Assembly: GCF_030246845.1 (NCBI RefSeq) | Contig: NZ_CP126889.1 | Coordinates: forward strand, 806,001-870,000 | Direction: 5' to 3' | Origin: Enhydrobacter sp. | Lineage (GTDB): Bacteria; Pseudomonadota; Alphaproteobacteria; Reyranellales; Reyranellaceae | Length of the DNA stretch: 64,000 bases | Part shown: piece after piece, positions 15,413 through 24,900 of the stretch | Position numbering within the stretch: the first letter of the stretch is position 1 | How the letters are laid out: every line of letters starts with the position of its first letter | Notes under the pieces: generated by a model | The model's input: the letters and a program-made list of their open reading frames with translations, nothing else | The model's database searches: none | Told to the model about the DNA's origin: nothing | Made by a program: the position numbers and the translations under genes

Positions 15413-16495
15413 ATGAAATTCGGAGTGACAGTCGCCCCGCGCGTTTCCGATTGGAAGCTGTTCGTCGAGCTCGAGGCGATGGGCTACGACTGTGCCTGGG
15501 CGGCCGATTCGCAGATGCTCTATTCGGACGCCTACGCGGTGCTGGCGCTCGCTGCGGCCAACACCTCGCGCATCCGCCTCGGCACTGGCGTGGCGGTGGC
15601 GCCGGTGCGGCTGGCCCCTGTCACCGCGCATTCCATCGCCACCGTCAACCAGCTCGCGCCGGGCCGTGTCTTCCTCGGCATCGGCACCGGCCACACGGCG
15701 ATGCGCGTCATGGGGAAGGATCCCATGAAGGCCGGGCCATTCCGGGAGTATCTGCGCGTCCTGCGCGGCCTCCTGCATGGCGAGGAAGTGGACTACCTGC
15801 TCGACGGCGAGCGCCATGACATACGCTTCCTGCATCCCGACCGGGGCTTCATCGATGTCGCCCATGCGGTGCCGATCTACGTGGCGGCCGACGGCCCGCT
15901 GGCTCTCAAGACGGCCGGCGCCTACGGCGACGGACGGGTCTGCTCGCACAACCAGACGCGCAGCCGCCTGCAGAAGAGCCTCGATGTCATGCGCGAGGGC
16001 GCCGCCGCGGTCGGCCGCGCCCTGCCGGACGACTTCCATACGGCCGCTCTCACCTACGCCTGCGTGCTCGAGCCCGGCGAGAGCATGACATCGGACCGCG
16101 TGATCGACGCGGTCGGCCCGATGGCGGCGGCAACGCTGCACTACTGGTGGGAGCTCTACCAGAAGGATGGCGACACGAGCACCGTGGCCGGACGCTGCCG
16201 CAGTCTGTGGGAGGAGTATCTCGCTTTCACCGAGAAGATGGAGATGCCGCTCGCCAGGCGCTATCAGCAGGTCCACCTTGGTCATTGCGCCTTCCTGCCG
16301 CCGGAGGAACGGCGTTTCATCACCGAGGACCTGATCCGGGCCACCGGCGGCCTGGTCGGGACGCCCGACGAGATCATCGCCATGCTGCGCGAGCGCGAGG
16401 CGATGGGTCTCGACGAGGTGACCCTCTTGCCGGCGATGGCCGAGGCGCGGCGCAACCTCGGCGACTTCGCCGCGACGGTGATCGCCCGGTATTGA
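15413..16495 (+). CDS. LLM class flavin-dependent oxidoreductase
   Basis: A 360-aa luciferase-like TIM barrel. Features: MKFGVTVAPRVSDWKLFVELEAMGYD start, IRLGTGVAVAPVRLAPVTAHSIATV, GRVFLGIGTGHTAMRVMG, VPIYVAADGPLALKTAGAYGDG and the C-terminal GTPDEIIAMLREREAMGLDE. This layout is close to 5,10-methylene-H4MPT reductase-like LLM proteins. The ATG lies 3 bp after the true stop of the hydrolase gene, so the two were one transcription unit. Hydrolase plus flavin oxidoreductase suggests catabolism of an ester or lactone, but the substrate is unknown. Confidence 0.87.
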   Translation: MKFGVTVAPRVSDWKLFVELEAMGYDCAWAADSQMLYSDAYAVLALAAANTSRIRLGTGVAVAPVRLAPVTAHSIATVNQLAPGRVFLGIGTGHTAMRVMGKDPMKAGPFREYLRVLRGLLHGEEVDYLLDGERHDIRFLHPDRGFIDVAHAVPIYVAADGPLALKTAGAYGDGRVCSHNQTRSRLQKSLDVMREGAAAVGRALPDDFHTAALTYACVLEPGESMTSDRVIDAVGPMAAATLHYWWELYQKDGDTSTVAGRCRSLWEEYLAFTEKMEMPLARRYQQVHLGHCAFLPPEERRFITEDLIRATGGLVGTPDEIIAMLREREAMGLDEVTLLPAMAEARRNLGDFAATVIARY

Positions 16496-16556
16496 GGCAG
16501 TGGCAAGTCGCGGTGGCGCGCTCTACCCTCGAGACAGGCAAAAGAGGGCAACCGCC

Positions 16557-16856
16557 ATGACGACAATCGATGCTTTCCGCGAGAGCGTGTCGGCCGCGGC
16601 GCCGCCGCCTGGGCTGGCACTCCCCCTGCAGGCGCTGTGGTGGGTGCGGCATGGCGATTGGGATCGGGCGCACGAATGCGTCCAGCAATGCGAAGGCAAC
16701 CAGGACTGCGATTGGGTGCACGCCCATTTGCATCGGCAGGAAGGCGATATGGCGAATGCCGGCGGATGGTACCGTCGTGCCGGCCGGCCTGTGTCGGACC
16801 TTTCGCTGCCGGACGAATGGACGCTCATCGCGACGGAAATGCTGTCGCGACAATAG
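16557..16856 (+). CDS. Conserved hypothetical protein, possible TPR-like
   Basis: 99 aa, soluble. Contains ALWWVRHGDWDRAHECVQQCEG, WVHAHLHRQEGDMANAGGWYRRAGRP and EWTLIATEML. The helix-turn-helix arrangement with GDWDRAH and GD..NAGGWYRRAG resembles a pair of TPR-like repeats. I recall similar short proteins in many proteobacteria without an assigned role. ATG at 16557 with AAGAGGG upstream; an earlier in-frame start at 16500 is less likely. It lies 61 bp after the LLM gene and may be cotranscribed. Confidence 0.7.
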   Translation: MTTIDAFRESVSAAAPPPGLALPLQALWWVRHGDWDRAHECVQQCEGNQDCDWVHAHLHRQEGDMANAGGWYRRAGRPVSDLSLPDEWTLIATEMLSRQ

Positions 16857-16877
16857 GGACAATAGGAAGGTCGTCGG

Positions 16878-17516
16878 CTACACGTCCGGCCATTCGGGTT
16901 GTGCGTCACGCGCTCGCGGCGGGCTCGGCGAGGCGAGCTCCTCGTCGATGAAGTCCATCCGATCCTTGCCCCAGAACATCTCCTCGCCCACGAAGAAGGT
17001 GGGCGCGCCGAAAACACCGCGCTGCAGCGCCTTGTCCGTCTCCGAGGCAAGCTCGCCACGAATCTCGGCCCCGTCGAGAAGGGCGACGAAGCGTTCAGGA
17101 TCGACGCCCAGCTTGGCGGCGACAGGGCGCAGCCCGGCGATCTCTCCCACCGAGGCGTCGTCGCGCTCCCAGTAAGCCGAGAAGATCTCCTCCATGAATT
17201 CCCACTCCCTGCCGAAGCGTCGCATGGCGAGCGCACCGCGCAGGGCAGCGCTGGTCTTCATCGGAAACTTGGTCGGCATGCGGAAAGGCAGACCATGGCG
17301 TCTCGCCCAGCGCATCAGGTCGATCCTGCGGTTGCGCAGCTTGGCCTTCGGCTCCTCCATCAGCACGTAGTTCTGCTTGCGGAAGACATAGCCGAGATTG
17401 AAGGGGTGCGGCACGACCGTTGCGCCGTGCTTTCGCGCCACCGGCTTGATCAGATGGAGGGCAAAGTAGCTGTTGGTGCTGCCGAGGTCCCAGTGGAACT
17501 CGATGGTCTTGCTCAT
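16878..17516 (-). CDS. 2-hydroxychromene-2-carboxylate isomerase family (DsbA fold)
   Basis: 212 aa, thioredoxin/DsbA fold of the kappa-GST/HCCA isomerase group. The start IEFHWDLGSTNSYFALHLI has the SxxS/SxxY pattern in place of a CxxC redox motif, as usual for these glutathione-dependent isomerases. A central helical insert (RRHGLPFRMPTKFPMKT) and the C-terminal GVFGAPTFFVGEEMFWGKDRMDFIDE complete the family picture. It probably isomerises an aromatic-ring degradation intermediate. It is 19 bp downstream of an SsuD-like LLM gene on the same strand, so likely one operon. Confidence 0.85.
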   Translation of the reverse strand: MSKTIEFHWDLGSTNSYFALHLIKPVARKHGATVVPHPFNLGYVFRKQNYVLMEEPKAKLRNRRIDLMRWARRHGLPFRMPTKFPMKTSAALRGALAMRRFGREWEFMEEIFSAYWERDDASVGEIAGLRPVAAKLGVDPERFVALLDGAEIRGELASETDKALQRGVFGAPTFFVGEEMFWGKDRMDFIDEELASPSPPRARDAQPEWPDV

Positions 17517-17535
17517 CGGCCTGTCGAAGTCCGTT

Positions 17536-18624
17536 TCATGCGGCCTTTGCCCCGTCCAGCTCCTCGGCGCCGACCCGCAGCCGCGGGATCAGCTCGCGGC
17601 CGAAGTCGACGGCATCCTCGAAAGGGTCGAAACCGCGGAGCAGGAACGAGTGGACGCCGAGCTTGTAGTATTCCAGCAGAGCCCGTGCCACCTGCTCGGG
17701 CGTGCCGACCAGGCAGGAGGTATTGCCCACCGCGCCTGTCGCCTCGGCAATCGGCATCCACAGCCGCTCGTCATGGGTCTCGCCCTTCGCCGCGAAGTCG
17801 AGCAGGCGGCGGGCCGACTGAGCGAGCGGCTTCCGGGCATTGCCGAAGCCCGTTGGATCGCCCGGCTTCCGGATCGAGGCCAAAATCCGCCGTGCGCGAT
17901 CCCACGCTGCTCCCTCGGTGGCGGCAAGGATGGGCCGGAACGACATATTGAAAGCAGGTGTGCGGCCGTAAGCTGCGGCGCGCGCCCGGAATTCGGCGAT
18001 TCGCTCGGCCGTCGCCGCAAGCGGCTCGCCGAACGCCGCGAACACATCGCAATGCTTCGCACCCATCGCCAGCGCCCCTTCGGACGAACCGCCGAAGAAC
18101 AGCGGCGGGTGCGGCTTTCGCAACGGCCGGACGTCGGAATGGGCTCCCTGGACATGGTAGAATTCGCCGGCGAAGTCGAACCGCTGCTCGCTCGTCCAGG
18201 CGAGCTTCATCACCTCGAGATACTCCGCGGCGCGTCGATAGCGCTCTTCCTTCGGCGCAAAATCGCCGTCGCCATGCTGCTCGGCGTCGCTCGCCCCGGA
18301 GATGACATGGAGTGCGAGGCGTCCACCGGTGAGATGGTCGAAGGTCGCGATCTTACGCGCCGCCAGGGTCGGCGCAACGAAGCCCGGCCGATGGGCGATC
18401 AGGAAGCCGAGGCGGCCGGTATGGTGCGCGGCATACTGGGCGACGAGGAAGCCTTCGGCCGACGAGGCCGTGTAGCCGACCAGCACGAGATCGAATCCCG
18501 CCGCTTCGTGCGCCTGGGCAAACGCCGCCAGATAGGAGGGCGATATGCCACCCTTGATGACATGGACCGTGGCGTCGCCGGCAGGCGGCGCCACGCCGAT
18601 CATGCCGATCACCCGTACAGGCAT
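17536..18624 (-). CDS. LLM oxidoreductase, SsuD (alkanesulfonate monooxygenase)-like
   Basis: A 362-aa luciferase-like protein with sequence runs typical of FMNH2-dependent SsuD: FLVAQYAAHHTGRLGFLIAHRPGFVAPT, LTGGRLALHVISGASDAEQ, KLAWTSEQRFDFAGEFYHV, PHPPLFFGGSSEGA, and C-terminal TSCLVGTPEQVARALLEYYKLGVHSFLLRGFDP. The closest known activity is desulfonation of alkanesulfonates with a flavin reductase partner, but no ssuE/ssuABC genes are nearby, so the substrate may differ. It is upstream of the isomerase gene, and the catalase gene ends 10 bp away on the same strand. Confidence 0.85.
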   Translation of the reverse strand: MPVRVIGMIGVAPPAGDATVHVIKGGISPSYLAAFAQAHEAAGFDLVLVGYTASSAEGFLVAQYAAHHTGRLGFLIAHRPGFVAPTLAARKIATFDHLTGGRLALHVISGASDAEQHGDGDFAPKEERYRRAAEYLEVMKLAWTSEQRFDFAGEFYHVQGAHSDVRPLRKPHPPLFFGGSSEGALAMGAKHCDVFAAFGEPLAATAERIAEFRARAAAYGRTPAFNMSFRPILAATEGAAWDRARRILASIRKPGDPTGFGNARKPLAQSARRLLDFAAKGETHDERLWMPIAEATGAVGNTSCLVGTPEQVARALLEYYKLGVHSFLLRGFDPFEDAVDFGRELIPRLRVGAEELDGAKAA

Positions 18625-18634
18625 CCGGCCGCCC

Positions 18635-20101
18635 TCAATCGGTGGCGATCTTGGACACGTCGCCCGGCGCGACGCCGAGCGCGGCGGCCACCCCCTTGCC
18701 GTAGGCCGGATCGGCCTTGAGGCAGTTCCCGATGTGCCGGGCCTTGATCCCGTCGGGCACGCCGGCCATCGCGCGGCCGGTATTGGCGAAAAGCGCCTGC
18801 TGTTGCCCGGGCGTCATCAGCCGGAACAACGCGCCGGGCTGCGAGAAATAGTCGCTGTCCTCGCGGTGGTTCCAGTGGTCGGCCGCGCCTTCGATCGACA
18901 GCGGCGGCTCGCGGAAGTCGGGCTGTTCCTGCCACTGGCCGAAGCTGTTCGGCTGATAGCCGACCGTGCCGCCGTAGTTGCCATCGACGCGCATCTGGCC
19001 GTCGCGGTGATAGCTGTGCACCGGACAACGGGCGGCATTGACCGGAATCAGATGATGGTTGACGCCGAGCCGGTAGCGTTGCGCGTCGCCGTAGGAGAAC
19101 AGACGCGCCTGCAGCATCTTGTCGGGCGAGAAGCCGATGCCCGGCACGACGTTGGCCGGATTGAAGGCCGACTGCTCGACCTCGGCAAAGAAGTTCTCGG
19201 GATTGCGATCGAGCTCCATCACGCCGACATCGATCAAGGGATAGTCCTTGTGCGGCCATACCTTCGTGAGATCGAACGGGTTGTACGGCACCTTCGAGGC
19301 ATCCTTCTCGGGCATGACCTGGATCTTCAGCGCCCACTTCGGGAACTCCTTCTTCTCCAGCGACTCGTAGAGATCGCGCTGATGGCTTTCGCGGTCCTTG
19401 CCGATGATCGCTTCCGCTTCGGCATCGGTCAGGTTCCGGATGCCCTGCTGGCAGCGGAAGTGGAACTTGACCCAGAAGCGCTCGTTGTCGCGATTGATGA
19501 AGCTGAAGGTATGGCTGCCGAACCCGTGCATATGGCGGTAGCTCGCCGGAATGCCGCGATCGCTCATCACGATCGTGACCTGGTGCAGCGCCTCCGGCAG
19601 CGAGGTCCAGAAGTCCCAGTTGTTCCGCGCGCTGCGCATGTTCGTCCGCGGATCGCGCTTCACCGCATGATTGAGATCTGGGAATTTCAGCGGATCGCGC
19701 AGGAAGAAGACCGGCGTGTTGTTGCCGACCATGTCCCAGTTGCCTTCCTCGGTATAGAACTTGACGGCGAAGCCGCGGATGTCGCGCTCGGCGTCGGCGG
19801 CGCCCCGTTCGCCCGCGACCGTCGTGAAGCGCGCAAACAGGTCGGTCTTCTTGCCGACCGCAGAGAAGATCTTCGCCCGCGTATACTTCGTAATGTCGTG
19901 GGTAACGGTGAAGGTCCCGTAGGCGCCGGATCCCTTGGCATGCATGCGCCGCTCCGGGATGACCTCGCGGTCGAAGTGGGCGAGCTTCTCGAGCAGCCAG
20001 ACGTCCTGGAGCAGCAGCGGTCCGCGCCGGCCGGCGGACATCGAGTTCTGATTGTCGACGACGGGCGCGCCCGCCGCGGTGGTCAGCTTGTTCTCGGTCA
20101 T
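18635..20101 (-). CDS. katA: Monofunctional heme catalase (small-subunit clade)
   Basis: 488 aa, about the length of clade 3 catalases. Degrades H2O2 to water and oxygen. Active-site residues are visible: distal His in [14 protein letters not shown], Asn in [10 protein letters not shown], and the proximal heme Tyr in [36 protein letters not shown] and NYGG follow as in KatA. No signal peptide, so cytoplasmic. The ATG at 20101 begins the conserved part ([14 protein letters not shown]). A perfect TTTAGAAT-T-ATTCTAAA palindrome lies 65 bp upstream and suggests iron/heme-responsive control by Irr, sensible for a heme enzyme. Confidence 0.95.
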   Translation of the reverse strand: MTENKLTTAAGAPVVDNQNSMSAGRRGPLLLQDVWLLEKLAHFDREVIPERRMHAKGSGAYGTFTVTHDITKYTRAKIFSAVGKKTDLFARFTTVAGERGAADAERDIRGFAVKFYTEEGNWDMVGNNTPVFFLRDPLKFPDLNHAVKRDPRTNMRSARNNWDFWTSLPEALHQVTIVMSDRGIPASYRHMHGFGSHTFSFINRDNERFWVKFHFRCQQGIRNLTDAEAEAIIGKDRESHQRDLYESLEKKEFPKWALKIQVMPEKDASKVPYNPFDLTKVWPHKDYPLIDVGVMELDRNPENFFAEVEQSAFNPANVVPGIGFSPDKMLQARLFSYGDAQRYRLGVNHHLIPVNAARCPVHSYHRDGQMRVDGNYGGTVGYQPNSFGQWQEQPDFREPPLSIEGAADHWNHREDSDYFSQPGALFRLMTPGQQQALFANTGRAMAGVPDGIKARHIGNCLKADPAYGKGVAAALGVAPGDVSKIATD

Positions 20102-20165
20102 GTGTGCACCCCTCTTCCTGAACGACGGAAGAAATCTGCGCCCCGGTCCCCGGCCTGTCAATTAA

Positions 20166-20182
20166 TTTAGAATTATTCTAAA
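20166..20182. promoter_or_regulatory. Irr/ICE-type palindrome upstream of katA
   Basis: TTTAGAATTATTCTAAA is a perfect inverted repeat with 8-bp arms around one T. It matches the iron control element (TTTAGAA..TTCTAAA) bound by the Fur-family, heme-sensing regulator Irr in alphaproteobacteria. A PerR or Fur site is the alternative. It lies between the response-regulator stop and the catalase start, 65-81 bp before the catalase ATG. Confidence 0.65.
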
Positions 20183-20190
20183 ATGAGGGG

Positions 20191-20616
20191 CTAGAGACCG
20201 GACTTCAGCGACGCCAGTACCAGCTCGACGACCTCGTCGCTGTGGTACGGCTTGTTCAGGAAGGCGCGATCACGGTAGCGCGGCGGCATGAGCGCACTCG
20301 ACTGACCGGAGATGAAGACAAAGGGGATGCGCTGCGCGGCAAGTGCATCGGCCAGCGGAAACGCCGTCTCGCTGTTGCGCAGGGTGACGTCCAGCAGCGC
20401 GGTCTCGATGGCCCGGTCGGCCATCAGGTCGTAGGCCCCCTGCACCGACGCGACCGGCCCGACGACCGCGGCCCCCGCCTCCTCCAGGATCGACGCAAGC
20501 TCGAACGCAATCTCGGCATTGTCCTCGACCACAAGGACCGTCCGCCCGGCAAGCGGCTTCGAGGCTGGCGCCGCTTCCGGCGTCCGCCCCTCCCCGTCGG
20601 TATCGCGACGGCTCAT
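20191..20616 (-). CDS. Single-domain response regulator (receiver only)
   Basis: 141 aa: a short Pro/Ala linker, then one CheY-like receiver. Motifs are [15 protein letters not shown] (acidic pair), ALLDVTLRN (phosphorylated Asp), FVFISGQS (Thr/Ser position) and [12 protein letters not shown] (conserved Lys). There is no output domain, so it probably acts by protein contact in a phosphorelay. The ATG at 20616 overlaps the ppa stop (ATGA), so it is cotranslated with pyrophosphatase. Its kinase is not obvious; the hybrid kinase at 21.9-25.4 kb is close but has its own receiver. Confidence 0.88.
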   Translation of the reverse strand: MSRRDTDGEGRTPEAAPASKPLAGRTVLVVEDNAEIAFELASILEEAGAAVVGPVASVQGAYDLMADRAIETALLDVTLRNSETAFPLADALAAQRIPFVFISGQSSALMPPRYRDRAFLNKPYHSDEVVELVLASLKSGL

Positions 20617-21149
20617 GATCGCTTCGTCCCGGCGCGCCGAATGGCCGCCGCAATCAGGCCGCATGCCTCTTCGACGTCACCCCAGCCCAGCAGCCTGACC
20701 CATTTGCCGGGCTCGAGATCCTTGTAATGGACGAAGAAGTGCTCGATCTGCTGGCGCGTGATCTCCGGCAGGTCCTTGTAGCTCTTCACATGGATGTAGC
20801 GCTGGGTGATCTGTGAGGTCGGCACGGCGATGATCTTCTCGTCGCCGCCGCCGTCGTCCTCCATCCTGAGCACGCCGAGCGGCCGCACGTTCATGACGGC
20901 CCCGGGGATGATCGGCCGGGTGTTGGCGATCAACACGTCGATCGGATCGCCGTCATCCGACAGCGTGTGCGGCACGAAACCGTAGTTCCCGGGATAACGC
21001 ATGGGCGTGTACAGGAAGCGGTCGACCACTAGCGTTCCCGCCGCCTTGTCCATCTCGTACTTGATGGGCTCGCCGCCGATCGGGACCTCGATGAGGACAT
21101 TGACGTCGTCGGGCGGATTGCGGCCAATGGCGATGGCGTCGAGATTCAT
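20613..21149 (-). CDS. ppa: Inorganic pyrophosphatase (family I)
   Basis: 178 aa, the typical length of the bacterial hexameric enzyme. Hydrolyses PPi to phosphate, pulling biosynthetic reactions forward. Signature residues: PIKYEMDK near the start (Lys and Glu), [18 protein letters not shown], and DGDPIDVL with the Mg-binding Asp residues. Also [16 protein letters not shown] C-terminal features ([10 protein letters not shown]). Soluble and cytoplasmic. It is the first gene of a two-gene operon with the receiver protein and diverges from the LuxR regulator at 21295. Confidence 0.95.
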   Translation of the reverse strand: MNLDAIAIGRNPPDDVNVLIEVPIGGEPIKYEMDKAAGTLVVDRFLYTPMRYPGNYGFVPHTLSDDGDPIDVLIANTRPIIPGAVMNVRPLGVLRMEDDGGGDEKIIAVPTSQITQRYIHVKSYKDLPEITRQQIEHFFVHYKDLEPGKWVRLLGWGDVEEACGLIAAAIRRAGTKRS

Positions 21150-21233
21150 GCACGGGTCCTGATCGCAACGGAGAGCCTGTCAGGATGCCCTCTCGTGCTC
21201 CAAAAGGAAACCGCCTGCACGGCGCCGGTTCCG

Positions 21234-21260
21234 TCGCCTCATTTTGGATCGCCTCATTTT
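21234..21260. repeat. Direct repeat upstream of the LuxR regulator
   Basis: TCGCCTCATTTT occurs twice (21234-21245 and 21249-21260), spaced 15 bp start to start, in the 145-bp divergent region between ppa and the LuxR regulator. Possible tandem operator; no known regulator is assigned. Confidence 0.35.
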
Positions 21261-21294
21261 ACAAGGGGCATGCGGATAGAAATAATTGGCCGCT

Positions 21295-21930
21295 ATGACC
21301 GAAACCCTGTCCGCGCGCAGCTTTCTGATCGCCGACGACCATCCGATGGTCCGCGATGCGCTGAGCACCGTCCTGTCGCAAAGCTTCCCGGGCGCAGTCA
21401 TCGGTCTCGCCGGCAGCCTTGCCGAGACGCAGGCGGCGCTGGAGCATCAGCCCGACACCGACGCCTTGCTGCTCGACCTCGACATGCCCGGCATGGAGGG
21501 CCTGACGGGCCTGGCCCTCCTGCGTTCGGATTGGCCGACCGTGCCGATTATCGTCGTCTCCGCGGCGCGCGACGCCGCCATCGCACGGCGCACGCACGAC
21601 CTCGGCGCTTCGGCTTATGTCGAAAAGTCGGCCTCGCTCGAGGAGATCGCGGCCACCGTGCGCGCGGTGCTCGACGGCGAGATCATCGCGCCACCCGAGG
21701 CCGGCGCGGGCGACAGCTTCGCCCAGCGCGCCACCCAGCTCACGCCGCAGCAATGGCGCGTGCTGGCGCTGATGGTGCAGGGCGACCAGAACAAGCAGAT
21801 CGCCTACAAGCTCGGGGTGGGCGAAGCGACAGTCAAGGCACACGTCACGGTGATCCTGCGCAAGCTCGGCGTGCGCTCGCGCACGCAGGCCGTCATCGAA
21901 GCGCGCAGTCTGTCGCTGCCGACGACCTGA
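21295..21930 (+). CDS. LuxR-type response regulator (CrbR/AgmR-like)
   Basis: 211 aa. Receiver at residues 8-125 (FLIADDHPMVRDAL acidic pair, LLLDLDMPG phosphorylation Asp, IIVVSAARD, AYVEKSA Lys), then a C-terminal LuxR/NarL HTH (LTPQQWRVLALMVQGDQNKQIAYKLGVGEATVKAHVTVILRKLGV). It binds DNA when phosphorylated. The ATG at 21295 is preferred over an in-frame TTG nine bases upstream. It converges with, and ends 12 bp from, a symporter-type hybrid histidine kinase gene. This pairing recalls CrbS/CrbR, which controls acetate use through acetyl-CoA synthetase. Confidence 0.87.
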   Translation: MTETLSARSFLIADDHPMVRDALSTVLSQSFPGAVIGLAGSLAETQAALEHQPDTDALLLDLDMPGMEGLTGLALLRSDWPTVPIIVVSAARDAAIARRTHDLGASAYVEKSASLEEIAATVRAVLDGEIIAPPEAGAGDSFAQRATQLTPQQWRVLALMVQGDQNKQIAYKLGVGEATVKAHVTVILRKLGVRSRTQAVIEARSLSLPTT

Positions 21931-21942
21931 AGATCCTCGCTG

Positions 21943-24900
21943 TCACACGACGGCCGCAGAGCGTTCCCGCATGCGCAACAGTGCCCGCAGCGCGGCGGGC
22001 TTCACCGGCTTGTGCAACAGATCGACTTGCTGCGCGCGCGCGCGCAGGCGCAGCATCGGCTCGCGGTCGGCGGTGACGAGGGCGGCCGGCACGGTCCGGC
22101 CCCAATGCCGGCGCAGGGCTTCGATCACCGCGAGGCCGTTGGGCTTTCCGTCGCTTCCGCCATCGAGGTGGAGGTCGGCCAGCACGAGATCGGGCAGGCG
22201 ACCCGCGTCCGCAATGCGGTCGAGCGCCTCGGCCTCGCAGGCTGCCGTGGCGACCTTGCAGCCCCAACCGCCGAGCAGCGTCGCCATCGCCTCGCGCACC
22301 CGCGCCTCGTCGTCTATGCAGAGCACGAAGCTTTCCGCCTCCAGCGCCGGCGCCGGCAGCGGTGCCGACGCCGCCGCAGGCATCGTCTCGACCGATGGGG
22401 CGCGCGGCACCAGCACCGAAAAAGTCGAGCCGCGGCCGGGCGCCGAGTCGATGCGCACCGGCAGGTCCAGCATGCGTGCGACGCGCTCGACGATGGCGAG
22501 GCCAAGCCCCAGCCCGCGCTCCTCGCGGGCCAGCTCGACCTCGGGCTGCAGGCGCACGAACTCCTCGAAGATCATGGCCTGCTTGTCGGCGGCGATGCCG
22601 GGGCCGTTGTCCTTCACCTCGATGCGCAGACGGTCGCCCTCACGGCGACAGCCCAGCAGCACCCGCTGCGGCCGGCCCTCGGCGCGGCCGTAACGCAGCG
22701 CATTGGACAGCAGGTTTTGCAGGATACGACGCAGGAAGGCCGGATCCGTGGTGACGAAAGCGCGAGTAGGCACCACGACGAGCTGGATGTCGCGCCGCGC
22801 CGCGACCGCCGCGAACGCGGTCGCCAGCGACTCGAACATGGGCCCCAGCGCGAAGCCCCGCGCCTCCGGCTTGAATGCGCCGGCATCGAGCTTCGAGATG
22901 TCGAGCAGCGCGTCGAGCAGCGACTCGACGGCGCCGAGGCTGGTATCGATCTTGGCGCCAAGATCGTTGCCGGGGTCGCGGTCCATCATCGCCGCGGTGA
23001 ATAGACGCGCGGCATGCAACGGCTGCAGCAAGTCGTGGCTCGCGGCCGCGATGAAGCGGGTCTTGCCGAGATTGGCCGCCTCCGCCTCGGCCCGGCTCGC
23101 CTCCAGTTCGGCCGTTCGCTCGATCACGCGCTGTTCCAGCGTTTCAGCCGCCTGGCGCAGACGGCGGTCGCTCTCGCGCAGGGCCTCGGCGGTGCGCACG
23201 CGTGAGGTCACATCGTTGCAGGTCGCGACGAACCCGCCGTTAGGGAGTGGGTCGAGCCGGAGCTCGACCACGCGACCCTCGCGCGTCGTGATCTCGTGCG
23301 TCTGCGGCACCGGGGGCCGGCACAGCAGCGCCACGATTTCGGGCGCGCCGCCGAACCAGAGCGGCGAAGCGCCTACCGCGACCGCCTCGCCGTCGAGCGA
23401 CAGCAGCGTGGTGAAGCGATCGTTGAAGATCTCGAGATTGCCATGGCGGTCGAAGGCGGCGATGCCCATCCCGACATGGTCGAGGGTGTTGCGCAGGATC
23501 TCGTAGTTGTAGCGGATCGCTTCCGAGGCCTCGTCGATCAAGGCGCGCGCGCTGCGCGGCAGCAGCCGGCCGCGGCGACCGAAGGCGGCAACCACGACCC
23601 GGGCCGACGCCGCGCCCAGCGTGCCCGACAGGACACGCTCGGTGCGCTGCAGCGCAGTCTCGGCCGAGAGCGGTTCGCGGCCCAGCGCCCGCTCGGCGCG
23701 CTCGAGGCCGACGAACCGCGCCAGCAGCTCGCGCAATTCCTCCAGTCGCTGCGCGTCGGCCGGCATCTGCGTGCCGGCCTCCGCGGGTTCGGCGCCGACC
23801 ACGAAGGCATGCGCCTGCTCCGCATCGGCGCCGCGCGCCCGCATCAGCAGCGAGACGACCGCCAGCAGCAACGTGTTCGCGACGATGCCTGCGACGAAGC
23901 CCTGCCCCACGGGATCGAGCCCATCGAGGGGAGCGGGTAGCCAGGCCTTGAGCGGCATCTCCTGGGCGCCGCCCGCCTCCTGGTGCAGCGTCGGCAGAAG
24001 GAGCGCGTACAGCCAGACGACGAAGCCGCCGGCGAGTCCCGCCACCACGCCCCAGCGATGGGCGCGACGCCAGTAGAGGCCGAGCACGAGGCCCGGCGCC
24101 AGATTGGCCACGGCACAGAAGCTGATCAGGCCGATCGAGGCGAGTGGCAGGATGCCCGACACGATGCGCTCGTAGGCGTAGGCCGCCATCAGGATCAGCA
24201 CGACGGCGGCGCGACGCACGAACACCACGAGCGGTCCCATCTCGCCGCGCCGCACCGCCTGGTGGCGCAGCAGATAAGGCATCAGCAGCTCGTTGCCGAT
24301 CATGCCCGACAGCGCCATGCAGGCCACCGCAACCATCGACGTCGCGGCGGACAGACCGCCCAGGAAGACGAAGGCCGACAGCCAGTTGGCGCCATGCTCG
24401 AGCGGCAGCCGCAGCACGTAGAGATCGGGATTGAACTGTGTGCCGAGCAGCAGCAGGCCGGCCGCCGCGATCGGAATGACGAAGAGATTGATCAGCACCA
24501 GATAGCTGGGAAAGAGCCAGCGTGCCGTCTGCAGGCTCCTGACATGGCCGTGCTCGACGACCGCGACATGGAACTGCCGCGGCAGGCAGAGGAAGGCCAT
24601 GGCCGACAGCAACGACGTCACGACCCAGGTGACGGGCGATCCTTCCTGCAGGACCCGTTCGGCCACAGCCGGCTGCTCGACGAGTCTGGCCCAGAGATCG
24701 GCCGGACCGTCGAACAGCACGTACAGCACGAAGGGGCCGACCGCGACGAGCGCGACCAGCTTCACCACCGATTCGAAGGCAATCGCCATCATCATGCCGC
24801 GATGCTGCTCGGAGGCCGAGACATGCCGCACGCCGAACAGGATGGTGAAGACCGCCATCAGCGCCGCCACGATCAGGGCGGTATCGGTATGGATGGCGCT

